In this document: positions 51,802-59,591 of the stretch, in pieces
How positions within the stretch are numbered: the stretch's first letter is position 1
Layout of the letters: every line of letters starts with the position of its first letter
Assembly (NCBI GenBank): GCA_029565675.1
Contig: JAKQNP010000002.1
Span: 434,001 to 498,000, forward strand
DNA length: 64,000 nt
Origin: a bacterium
GTDB lineage: Bacteria > Zhuqueibacterota > Zhuqueibacteria > Residuimicrobiales > Oceaniaggregativiventaceae
Direction of reading: 5' to 3'
Position numbers and translations under genes: made by a program
Notes under the pieces: model-generated
Databases searched by the model: none
What the model was told of the DNA's origin: nothing
Seen by the model: only the letters and a program-made list of their open reading frames with translations

Positions 51802-54495
51802 TTGGAATCTTTGAAAAATTACTGGCGCAAATTGTTGCCGATCGCTTGTGCCGCTTTGGTTTTTGCGACTTTTGCCGGTTTTTCTCCTCTGTTGGCGGCG
51901 CCTACCGGTTCGGTGATATCCTCTGCGACTCCATCCAACCCGAGTCCAAGTATTGGTTCTCAGATCATTGTAGCGATTAACATTGACATGCGAGGAGTCA
52001 ACACCCCTGACAACAAGCTGGGGGCTTTCACCGGAGCGTTGGAATTCGACACTGCGGTGCTCACGCATGCCAGCAATTCAGGTATTCTGGAAGGCTTCAC
52101 CGGCGCCGTGAATGTGACGTCTGGTCGTATCGCCTTCAACGGAGTCAACGCCGCCGGTGCGACAGGCAACCTCACGGTGTTGCGAATCACTTTCAACGTT
52201 GTCGCCGTGGGGACCAGTGCGCTTGATCTGAGCTATTCGGCGATGATGTCTGCCATGACTTTTGGCAACTTGCTGCCGATTTTGACGGTCAATGACGGAC
52301 AAGTGGTAAGCGGGCAGGTGCAGTATGTTCTGAACATGGTGGTCAGCCCGGCAAACAGCGGTACCACCACGCCTGCAGTCGGCATCCACAATTACCCGCC
52401 TGAGACGGTGGTCGAACTCACTGCCGTTCCAGCTGCAGGTTATGTATTTGTCAACTGGACCGGCAGTGTTGCCGATCCGACTAGCGCCTCGACGACAATC
52501 ACCATGACAGGCAACAAGACAGTGACCGCCAATTTTGCCCCGTCTGAATACACGCTGACCATGGCCGTCAATCCGGCGGGCGGCGGTACCACCACACCGG
52601 CTGTGGGCAATCACAATTTTTCCAATGGTACGGTTGTCGATATTTCCGCGGTGGCTGCCGATGGCTATCAGTTTGTCAACTGGACCGGCGCAGTGGCTGA
52701 TCCGAACAGCCCGACGACCACCGTAACCATGAACGCCAACAAGACAGTTCGGGCAAATTTTTCCCAAAACACCTACACTCTGACCATGACGATCAATCCG
52801 ACAGATGCCGGTACCACGGTGCCGGCAGTTGGGGTACACAATTATTCTTCCGGAACCGTTGTCAACATCACCGCCCTTGCAGCTGCCGGCTATCGGTTTG
52901 TCAACTGGACAGGTGTGGTGGCTGTGCCGGAAAATCCTTCGACTACAGTGACCATGGACAACCACAGAACTGTGTGTGCCAACTTTGCGACCGTGCAAGA
53001 GAGCGTCACACCTCCAACAGCCCCGAGCGGTGCTGCGGTTGGTCTGCGGGGGCAATTGCTGACCTTTTCTACAGGCGGCTCGCTGAGCAATTTGGAACAT
53101 GCGGTCGAATATGAATTCGATTGGGGTGATGGCACTTTTTCCAAGTGGGGAACTGCAACCGATCAGCTCTCGACTCATATCACCAATTTGACGTCGCCGA
53201 ATGGCATGTCGGGACTGCTGAGCCAAGGTCAACTGGTCGATTACGAATCCGGCGACCCGAGCGATATCGCTTTGCAAGTTAGCGGAGGGGCCTTTTATCG
53301 GGTGGTGTCACCGGTAACCGGCGCAGAACCGGCGGCTGGAACCGATGCCGATAAAGCATTCAACGGCATCGTCAACTGTCTCGGGACAATCACACACGAA
53401 GGCAGTCCTGATACTCCCCTGGTGTTCTCTTTCAGCGGACTGGGTGTCGATAAAAAGTACAATTTGGTGTTCTATTCGAATGCCGGAAGGAGTGGCTGGG
53501 ATGAGGCCTCGCTGGTGACACTCTGTCACGCGCAGGCGTTCAGCAATGAGAGTTCTGACGGGACCGACGATCTGGGGAACGCCCTCTATGCCGGCAAAAC
53601 GGATTCATCGACCAGACTCCCTGCAGACAACACCGCCACCGGTTATGTTGCACGTTTTGCCCAGATTGTGCCGGGTAATGACGGCAAGGTCGAATTGCGC
53701 ATCGATTTCAACGGCAAAGCCGGCTATGAATCCAACGGGAAATATGCCAGTGCATTGATGCTGCAGGAAATCGATCCCAGTTCAAACGATACTCTGCTAA
53801 CAGCCTACAACGATTGCGCCTGGATGGACAGCACGAGATCGCACATCTATTCTCTTTCAGGCACTTATGCAGTGCGTGCACGGGCGCGCTGCCAGACGCA
53901 TCCGGATATCCTGTCAGAATGGGGGCCAATTGCGAACGTGGCGATCGCGGGCTGTGCTATGACCATTGCAGTCGATCCGCAGGGTTCAGGACAGGTTTAC
54001 AGGAATCCTGATCAAGTCGACTATGACTTTGGTGCAAAGGTTGTTCTCTTTGCCAGTGCCAATCAGGGCTTTCAGTTCAGCAACTGGAACGGTGACTCGT
54101 CTGACACGACCGACGTGAAAACCTTTCAGCTGTACGATGACCTGAATGTTGTTGCGCACTTTACACCGGCCACAGCGGTGGAAGATGCAGTGGATGCGAG
54201 CGATCTGACATTTTCGCTGTCGCAGAATTATCCGAATCCATTCAATCCGGAAACAAGCATCTCGTATCAGGTGCCGGAAGCATCGACCGTTGTCTTGCGT
54301 ATTTTCAATGCTCTGGGACAGGAGATCAGAACTCTGGTCAATGGTCAACAAGCTGCAGGGCAATACGACATCAAGTGGGATGGCCGGGATTCGGCAGGGA
54401 TCAAGGTCAATTCCGGAGTTTATCTCTACCGTTTGGAAGTTATCAGCGGCAAACAGAAATATGTCCGCGATATGAAGATGTTGTTGCTGCAGTAA
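51802..54495 (+). CDS. Secreted multidomain protein: cohesin-like domain, InlB-type repeats, PKD-like domain, sorting domain
   Basis: 897 residues from a TTG at 51802 (AAAAGGAG seven bases upstream). Signal peptide to about residue 33 (CAALVFATFAGFSPLLAA). Residues about 36-165 form a cohesin-like domain (VISSATPSNPSPSIGSQIIV, LGAFTGALEFDTAVLTHAS, LTVLRITFNVVAVGTSALDL). Then three InlB-type repeats of about 74 residues (about 174-397, each with AGY-FVNWTG and TV-ANF), and a fourth at about 717-788 (GFQFSNWNG). Between them is a PKD-like domain (VEYEFDWGDGTFSKWG ... YSLSGTYAVRARARC) split by about 215 inserted residues. C-terminus: LSQNYPNPFNPETSISYQVP to MKMLLLQ, a T9SS-type sorting module. 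Probably exposed on the cell surface, next to the dockerin protein. Confidence 0.85.
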   Translation: MESLKNYWRKLLPIACAALVFATFAGFSPLLAAPTGSVISSATPSNPSPSIGSQIIVAINIDMRGVNTPDNKLGAFTGALEFDTAVLTHASNSGILEGFTGAVNVTSGRIAFNGVNAAGATGNLTVLRITFNVVAVGTSALDLSYSAMMSAMTFGNLLPILTVNDGQVVSGQVQYVLNMVVSPANSGTTTPAVGIHNYPPETVVELTAVPAAGYVFVNWTGSVADPTSASTTITMTGNKTVTANFAPSEYTLTMAVNPAGGGTTTPAVGNHNFSNGTVVDISAVAADGYQFVNWTGAVADPNSPTTTVTMNANKTVRANFSQNTYTLTMTINPTDAGTTVPAVGVHNYSSGTVVNITALAAAGYRFVNWTGVVAVPENPSTTVTMDNHRTVCANFATVQESVTPPTAPSGAAVGLRGQLLTFSTGGSLSNLEHAVEYEFDWGDGTFSKWGTATDQLSTHITNLTSPNGMSGLLSQGQLVDYESGDPSDIALQVSGGAFYRVVSPVTGAEPAAGTDADKAFNGIVNCLGTITHEGSPDTPLVFSFSGLGVDKKYNLVFYSNAGRSGWDEASLVTLCHAQAFSNESSDGTDDLGNALYAGKTDSSTRLPADNTATGYVARFAQIVPGNDGKVELRIDFNGKAGYESNGKYASALMLQEIDPSSNDTLLTAYNDCAWMDSTRSHIYSLSGTYAVRARARCQTHPDILSEWGPIANVAIAGCAMTIAVDPQGSGQVYRNPDQVDYDFGAKVVLFASANQGFQFSNWNGDSSDTTDVKTFQLYDDLNVVAHFTPATAVEDAVDASDLTFSLSQNYPNPFNPETSISYQVPEASTVVLRIFNALGQEIRTLVNGQQAAGQYDIKWDGRDSAGIKVNSGVYLYRLEVISGKQKYVRDMKMLLLQ

Positions 54496-54524
54496 TCCAA
54501 CCGATCGCTGCAGCATTGCAAGCC

Positions 54525-54575
54525 AAAGCCGAACCCGTCAACTGAAACCGAGCTGGCGCGGTTCGGCTTTTTTTT
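54525..54575. terminator. Terminator after the cohesin-like gene
   Basis: AAAGCCGAAC (54525-54534) pairs with GTTCGGCTTT (54561-54570), followed by TTTTT. It lies between convergent genes. Confidence 0.8.
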
Positions 54576-54586
54576 GCTGAAATTGA

Positions 54587-55126
54587 TTATTTTTTGCTTT
54601 TTACTTCGTTTTTCTTTTCCCGTTTTTTCCCCGCCGACAGCAGAATCAGCGCACCGCAGAAGATCAACAAGAACGAGATAAAGATGCGCACCAACTGGGT
54701 GCCGAAGAGCAGACCGAACAGGGCAAACATCGCCAGCCCGCAAAGCGCCATCCAGACACCGACTTTTTGCGCGGCTGTCCCCCATCCGCCATGCCGAGCT
54801 GCGAGGGCGATGCCGGTGCCGACCGCGGTCGGAATGAGAAGCCAGGCATAGGTCCAGGATTTCCAATCGCCGGTCACTTTGTTATAGAGAAAGATCAAAC
54901 CAAGTGCGCAGATCAGCAGTGCTGGAATGAAAAACGCCGCAAAATTTTTGCGTTCTGCGGGCGAGATCAAGGACGGCACTAAAAGTCCACAGCTGATGAC
55001 GATCAAAGCGAGCGGCCAGAGGACTGCGAGATCAGCGCCCGGGATAAAGTTGATTGCCAGCATCAACAGACCGATCAGAACAAAGACAGTGGCGGTTGCC
55101 GTCAAGATGCGATCGGATGAACTCAT
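54587..55126 (-). CDS. Multi-pass membrane protein of unknown function
   Basis: 179 residues with about six hydrophobic segments (VFVLIGLLMLAINFIPG, VLWPLALIVISCGLLVPSL, NFAAFFIPALLICALGLIFL, YAWLLIPTAVGTGIALAARH, VGVWMALCGLAMFALFGLLF, IFISFLLIFCGALILLSAG) and a basic C-terminal tail (KKREKKNEVKSKK). The LWPLALI and WLLIPTAVG segments recall small DUF-type membrane proteins near anti-sigma or envelope-stress genes, but none is adjacent. An AGGAGGTCATT stretch precedes the ATG. Function not assigned. Confidence 0.75.
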   Translation of the reverse strand: MSSSDRILTATATVFVLIGLLMLAINFIPGADLAVLWPLALIVISCGLLVPSLISPAERKNFAAFFIPALLICALGLIFLYNKVTGDWKSWTYAWLLIPTAVGTGIALAARHGGWGTAAQKVGVWMALCGLAMFALFGLLFGTQLVRIFISFLLIFCGALILLSAGKKREKKNEVKSKK

Positions 55127-55151
55127 AATGACCTCCTCAAAGGGCTTATAG

Positions 55152-55184
55152 GTGGCCGGCCGGGAATTTGCCAGCCGGCCGGTT
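55152..55184. repeat. GC-rich hairpin upstream of the membrane-protein gene
   Basis: GGCCGGC and GCCGGCC copies flank CGGGAATTTGCCA. It lies after the Tricorn-like gene stop and before the membrane-protein gene on the same strand, so it may act as a terminator, but it has no clean T-run. Confidence 0.45.
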
Positions 55185-55207
55185 GATTGATGGTTCGACA
55201 GGCAAAC

Positions 55208-58200
55208 TCAAGATTCATCGGGAGTCGGAGGTACGGTGATTTTGACCGCTGGTCCGCGTTTGAGTTCCTCCAGCAAAACCTCCACTGCTTTTTCGATGCT
55301 CGGATCGCGGCCGGCGGCGATCTCTTCCGGCCGTTCAATCACCTCGATATCCGGAGCAACGCCTTCATTTTCGATTTGCCATTCGCCGGCGGTATTGAGA
55401 AAGCGAAAAGTCGGGATGCTGAACGAACCGCCATCCAGAAGTTGGGGGTTGCCGCTCAGACCGATAAGCCCTCCCCAGGTGCGCGTGCCGATCAATTTGC
55501 CCAGGCCTCGTTTGCGAAAATAATAGGGAAAAGCGTCGCCGCCGGAGCTCGAATAGCCGTTGATCAGGCAGACTTTGGGTCCTTGATTGGAAAAGAAGGG
55601 GGTGCTGTATGGCTCGGTATTGCGTCTGACCCAGTAGTTGAGCACCGGTCGATCGAGCAGTTCGATCATGCGGTCAGGGATAAAACCACCGCCGTTGTAG
55701 CGAACGTCGATGATCAGTGCTTGTTTATGGGCCTGGGCATAAAAATGTTTAAAGAGCTCGCGATTGCCGACTGCCGCAGTATTGGGCAGGTGGATATAAC
55801 CGATACGGCCGCCGGAGAGGCTGTCGACCAGGGCTCGGCGCGAATGGATCCAGTCGAGATAACGCAGAACGGTCTCGTTTTTGATGGGGCGCACGATTTC
55901 TTCGTGGGCACCGCGATTTTCAGGTTTGGAGTTGACCAGCAGGGTGACCAGGCGATCGGCCTTGTTCTGCAGCAAGCGATAGGGGTTGTCATCGGTGCGC
56001 AACGGCAGGCCGTCGATGGCGAGGATGAAATCGCCTTTTTTGATGTTTACTCCTGGTTCGGTAAGCGGCGAACGCAGATCGTCGTGCCAATTCTCGCCCG
56101 GGAAAATTTTGCTGATCCGATAAGTGCCCGATTGATCGGCCGTCAATTCGGCGCCCAGCAGCCCGCCGTCGATTCGGTCGACACGGGGTTGATCGCCGGC
56201 ATTGACATAAACATGACCGGCGTTGAGTTCGCCGCCGAGTTCGCCGAAAATGAAATCGAGATCGGCGCGGTGTGCCACGTGTTCGGTCAGTGGTTCATAG
56301 CGGGCGCGCATGGCTGCCCAGTCGACTCCGTGCATCTTTTCATCGTAAAACCAGTCGCGCAGCAGTCGCCAGCCGTCGACAAACATCTGCCGCCATTCGG
56401 CACGCGGATCGACCTGGACGGTCATACCCTGCAGGTTGAGCAGAGATTCGGCTTTCTGACCGGCTTTGGCATCGATGATGCCATAAGTTCGGTTCTTGCT
56501 GAACAGTATCTTTTCGCCGTTGTGGGAGAGGGTATAGCCGTTGATCTCTTCCAGTACCAATTCCTCTTTGCGTTTTTCCAGATCGTAGCGAAACAGGGAT
56601 TGGCCTTTTTTATCGTTGCGCAAGTAAAATACGGCATTTTTTTGCGCGTTCAGGTTGCGAAAAGTGCCCGCAGGGATGGGCAACGCCAGGACGCGCTGTA
56701 CAAAACCCTCGATCTGCAGATCGACCTGCACCGGCTCATCCGGTTTGGTTTCCTTTTTGTTCTTGTCGCTGTCGGGTAAAGTTTCCTGGTCATTTTGCGG
56801 TGCAAACGGCGAGGGAATGCCCGGATTAAGAGTTGCGATATAAACCCGCGTCGGTTGGGTGTAGAGGTAATTGAATTCCCAATCGCTGAAGGTCAGGCCA
56901 AAGTCGCGATTTGAGAGAAAGTAGAGATAGCGGCCCTGGGGATCGAAAACGGGATCAAAGTCATCGGTATCCGGGCCAGTCAGCATCTGGGTGCGTGTTT
57001 TGGCCAGCGAATAAATCCACAGGTTCTGAAAGCGATTTTCCGCAGGCTTGGCATAAACAAGCCATTTGCTGTCCGGCGACCAGGAATACGATTCAAACTC
57101 CCCGAACCGGCTTTCATCCACCGGCAGGATAACGCGGTCGGAAATGCGCAGGATGGCGAGGTGGTGGTTTTTATCGGCAAATGCCAGATATTCGCTGTTC
57201 GGCGACCAACGCGGGGCAAATCGCCAGGTGTCGCCTCCCTGGCTGGCTTGCTGTTCCTCGCCGCGACCGTCGGCTGAGCGAAGATAGATTTCATATTCAC
57301 CGCTGCGATCGCTGAGATAGGCGATCCATCGGCCATCGGGCGACCAGATCGGATAGATTTCCCGCACGCCGGGTGTCTGGGTGAGGTTGTCAATTTCGCC
57401 CTTTTCTGCCGGAACGGTAAACAGATCGCCGCGGGCCTCGAATAGAGCGCGTTTGCCAGTGGGAGAAATTTCAAACCAGTTGATGGCGTTGTGCACCGAC
57501 TTGAAATAGGGCAGAGTAAGGGGGCGGTCGCCCTGTACCTGGATGGGGATCAGCCGGCTGAGATCAGTCTGTGGTTCATAGGCATAGATGAATCCACCGC
57601 ATTCATAGACAATGCCGTCAGTACCGGCGCTGGGCCACAGGACGTCATAGTCGTTATGTTGGGTGACCTGGTGCAAGTCGCTGCCGTCCGGATTCATGAC
57701 AAACAGATTCAAGGTGTGTTCGCGGTCGCTGGTAAAATAGATTTTCCCCTTGTACCATTGCGGCTGGTTGTCGGTGCCGATATAGTCGGTCAGGCGTCGT
57801 GAAACATTTTTGCGCAGGTCATAGGACCAGACATCCTGTGCCCGGCCGCCGCGGTAGCGTTTCCAGGTGCGGAATTCGCGGTCGATGGGGGTATAGACCA
57901 GCAATCCGCCGTCATCGGAGAACATGCCGGTGCCGCCTTCCGGAACAGACAAGGCTGTTTCCATGCCGCCGTCGATGGGCACGGTATAATAGCGGCCGTT
58001 GCGTTCGCTATAGGGCAGGCGGTTGGCGCGAAAGAGCACGGCTTTGCTGTCCGGAGACCAGCCGAGCACCTGGTGGTCGAAACCGCCGCGGGGCGGCAGC
58101 GGACCGATGTCATTGTAAAAGGTGAGTTGCTTGGGAGTGCCGCCAAGTGCCGGCATGACAAATATCTGGCGGCTGCCGGAGTATTCAGCGGAAAAGGCCA

Positions 58201-58438
58201 GCCAACGGCCGTCGGGCGAAAACTTGGGAAAGAGTTCCAGTCCTGCATGGCTGGTGAGCTGTCTGGCAGCACCTCCGCTGATCGGCGCCAGCCAGATGTC
58301 GCCGGCATAGACAAAGGCGACACGGTCGCCGTGCGCATCGGGATAGCGCAACAGCCGCGTGAGATCCGCCTCTCCTGCTTGTGCTTGCAGAGTCAAAAGC
58401 AGCAGAGCGAAGGCGGTAAAAATCCTGGTTTTTGCCAT
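55208..58438 (-). CDS. Tricorn-protease-like exported S41 peptidase
   Basis: 1076 residues, the size of archaeal Tricorn (about 1070). Signal peptide MAKTRIFTAFALLLLTLQAQA, so it is periplasmic, unlike archaeal Tricorn. Order: two beta-propellers built from TolB/WD40-like units (PKFSPDGRWLAFSAEYSG, PIWSPDGRWIAYLSDRSGEY, YSWSPDSKWLVYAK), a helical C1 part with the catalytic His in NAGHVYVNAG, a PDZ domain (GVNIKKGDFILAIDGLPLRT), and the S41 C2 part (LIIDVRYNGGGFIPD; nucleophile within GYSSSGGDAF, S964/S965; Glu in ENEGVAPDIEV). Cleaves peptides, probably those made by other proteases. AGGAG precedes the ATG. Confidence 0.93.
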   Translation of the reverse strand: MAKTRIFTAFALLLLTLQAQAGEADLTRLLRYPDAHGDRVAFVYAGDIWLAPISGGAARQLTSHAGLELFPKFSPDGRWLAFSAEYSGSRQIFVMPALGGTPKQLTFYNDIGPLPPRGGFDHQVLGWSPDSKAVLFRANRLPYSERNGRYYTVPIDGGMETALSVPEGGTGMFSDDGGLLVYTPIDREFRTWKRYRGGRAQDVWSYDLRKNVSRRLTDYIGTDNQPQWYKGKIYFTSDREHTLNLFVMNPDGSDLHQVTQHNDYDVLWPSAGTDGIVYECGGFIYAYEPQTDLSRLIPIQVQGDRPLTLPYFKSVHNAINWFEISPTGKRALFEARGDLFTVPAEKGEIDNLTQTPGVREIYPIWSPDGRWIAYLSDRSGEYEIYLRSADGRGEEQQASQGGDTWRFAPRWSPNSEYLAFADKNHHLAILRISDRVILPVDESRFGEFESYSWSPDSKWLVYAKPAENRFQNLWIYSLAKTRTQMLTGPDTDDFDPVFDPQGRYLYFLSNRDFGLTFSDWEFNYLYTQPTRVYIATLNPGIPSPFAPQNDQETLPDSDKNKKETKPDEPVQVDLQIEGFVQRVLALPIPAGTFRNLNAQKNAVFYLRNDKKGQSLFRYDLEKRKEELVLEEINGYTLSHNGEKILFSKNRTYGIIDAKAGQKAESLLNLQGMTVQVDPRAEWRQMFVDGWRLLRDWFYDEKMHGVDWAAMRARYEPLTEHVAHRADLDFIFGELGGELNAGHVYVNAGDQPRVDRIDGGLLGAELTADQSGTYRISKIFPGENWHDDLRSPLTEPGVNIKKGDFILAIDGLPLRTDDNPYRLLQNKADRLVTLLVNSKPENRGAHEEIVRPIKNETVLRYLDWIHSRRALVDSLSGGRIGYIHLPNTAAVGNRELFKHFYAQAHKQALIIDVRYNGGGFIPDRMIELLDRPVLNYWVRRNTEPYSTPFFSNQGPKVCLINGYSSSGGDAFPYYFRKRGLGKLIGTRTWGGLIGLSGNPQLLDGGSFSIPTFRFLNTAGEWQIENEGVAPDIEVIERPEEIAAGRDPSIEKAVEVLLEELKRGPAVKITVPPTPDES

Positions 58439-58508
58439 TTCATCTCCTGTTTGGATAATTGCATGGTTGGTGAGTTGGCCTGTTTTAGGGTTTTGTTGCG
58501 GGCCTCCC

Positions 58509-59546
58509 TCAACGTCGGCAAAAGTGATCGAATCCCGCGCCCGGCAGGGGGATGATCTGGCCGTTCAGATCGACCAACTGACGTCCTGCCGCCGCTGGAA
58601 CGATGGTGCCGATGCGGTGAAGGGGAATCTCGAGTTCCGCAGAACACATTTTGACGAAATCGTCCTCCTGGGGACCGGATACAGTAAACAACAGCTCATA
58701 GCATTCGCCGCCGAACAGCAACTCGCGCAGAGGGATGCCGAGTCGGCGTGCGACCTCCTCGATCCCTGTTGCACCCGGCAGCCTGTTCTCTTCGAGCAAA
58801 ACGCCGACCTTGCTTGCATCGCAAAGGTGGCCGACATCGCCGGCCAGTCCGTCGCTGATGTCGATCATGGCGCTCACCCGGCCGCTGGCGGCCAAAGCCT
58901 GACCGAGGGCGATTCGCGGCGTTGGTTTGCGCTGGGCATTTACCAAAGATTGAAAGCGTCCCAGCAGAGCTGAATCGGCCTGTTGCAGAAGCGCCAATCC
59001 AGCGGCAGCAGCGCCGAGAAAACCAGAGATAAACACTCCATCGCCTGGTTTTGCACCCTGCCGCAGAAGAATGCATTCGCGCAGTTGTTCGCCGAGCAAG
59101 GTGACATCGATTACCAACTCGGCTGCGGTTCGGCTGAGATTGCCGCCGACACAATGGGCGCCATATTCAGCCAGCTCGTCGCGCAATCCGGCAAACAGGG
59201 CGGAGAAATCAGCGGTTTGCATGTCAGGTGGACAGGCCAGGCTAACCAGCGCCCAGGTCGGTTTACCGCCCATCGCTGCGATGTCGCTGAGGTTGACGGC
59301 TGCGGCGCGACGGCCGAGGGTGGTCCAATCGATCCAATCGCGCCGAAAGTGGGTGTTTTCGACCAGCATATCACAGGTGATCAGCAGCGCGTGCTGTTCG
59401 TCCAGGGCCACGACAGCGGCATCGTCACCGATGCCGGCGATAATGCGGGCATCGTCGCCGGGCGACAGCCAGGTGCGGATGCGATCGATCAAGCCGAATT
59501 CGCTCAATTCCTCTGCGATGTTTTTTGGTGGTCTGTCAGGTGCCAT
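58509..59546 (-). CDS. thiL: Thiamine-monophosphate kinase
   Basis: 345 residues; phosphorylates thiamine monophosphate to thiamine pyrophosphate. PurM-fold motifs: IIAGIGDDAAVV (GDDAA), TCDMLVENTHFRRDWIDWTT, AAVNLSDIAAMGGKPTWALV (LSDIAAMG), GGNLSRT, SAMIDISDGLAGDVGHLCDA and ELLFGGECYELLFTV (GGEDYELL, here C for D). These are ThiL-specific and distinguish it from SelD and HypE. The start MAPDRPPKNIAEELSEFGLI fits the family. The downstream Tricorn-like gene is 70 bases away; upstream is the SNF2 helicase (45 bases), so all three may share a transcript. Confidence 0.93.
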   Translation of the reverse strand: MAPDRPPKNIAEELSEFGLIDRIRTWLSPGDDARIIAGIGDDAAVVALDEQHALLITCDMLVENTHFRRDWIDWTTLGRRAAAVNLSDIAAMGGKPTWALVSLACPPDMQTADFSALFAGLRDELAEYGAHCVGGNLSRTAAELVIDVTLLGEQLRECILLRQGAKPGDGVFISGFLGAAAAGLALLQQADSALLGRFQSLVNAQRKPTPRIALGQALAASGRVSAMIDISDGLAGDVGHLCDASKVGVLLEENRLPGATGIEEVARRLGIPLRELLFGGECYELLFTVSGPQEDDFVKMCSAELEIPLHRIGTIVPAAAGRQLVDLNGQIIPLPGAGFDHFCRR

Positions 59547-59591
59547 TTGAGGCCAATCGATTATCGATTCGTTGATAACGGACGGTGGTAT

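Noticed and set aside
49575-54495. A cellulosome locus
   Set aside because: There is only one dockerin and one cohesin-like domain and no recognisable cellulase or hemicellulase nearby; only a simple surface pair is suggested.
55187-56779. 530-codon plus-strand open frame
   Set aside because: Antisense to the Tricorn-like protease.
58509-59546. Possible SelD (selenophosphate synthetase), because a selenoprotein is present
   Set aside because: SelD and ThiL share the PurM fold, but LSDIAAMG, SDGLAGD and GGECYELL are ThiL motifs and there is no N-terminal Cys/Sec loop.
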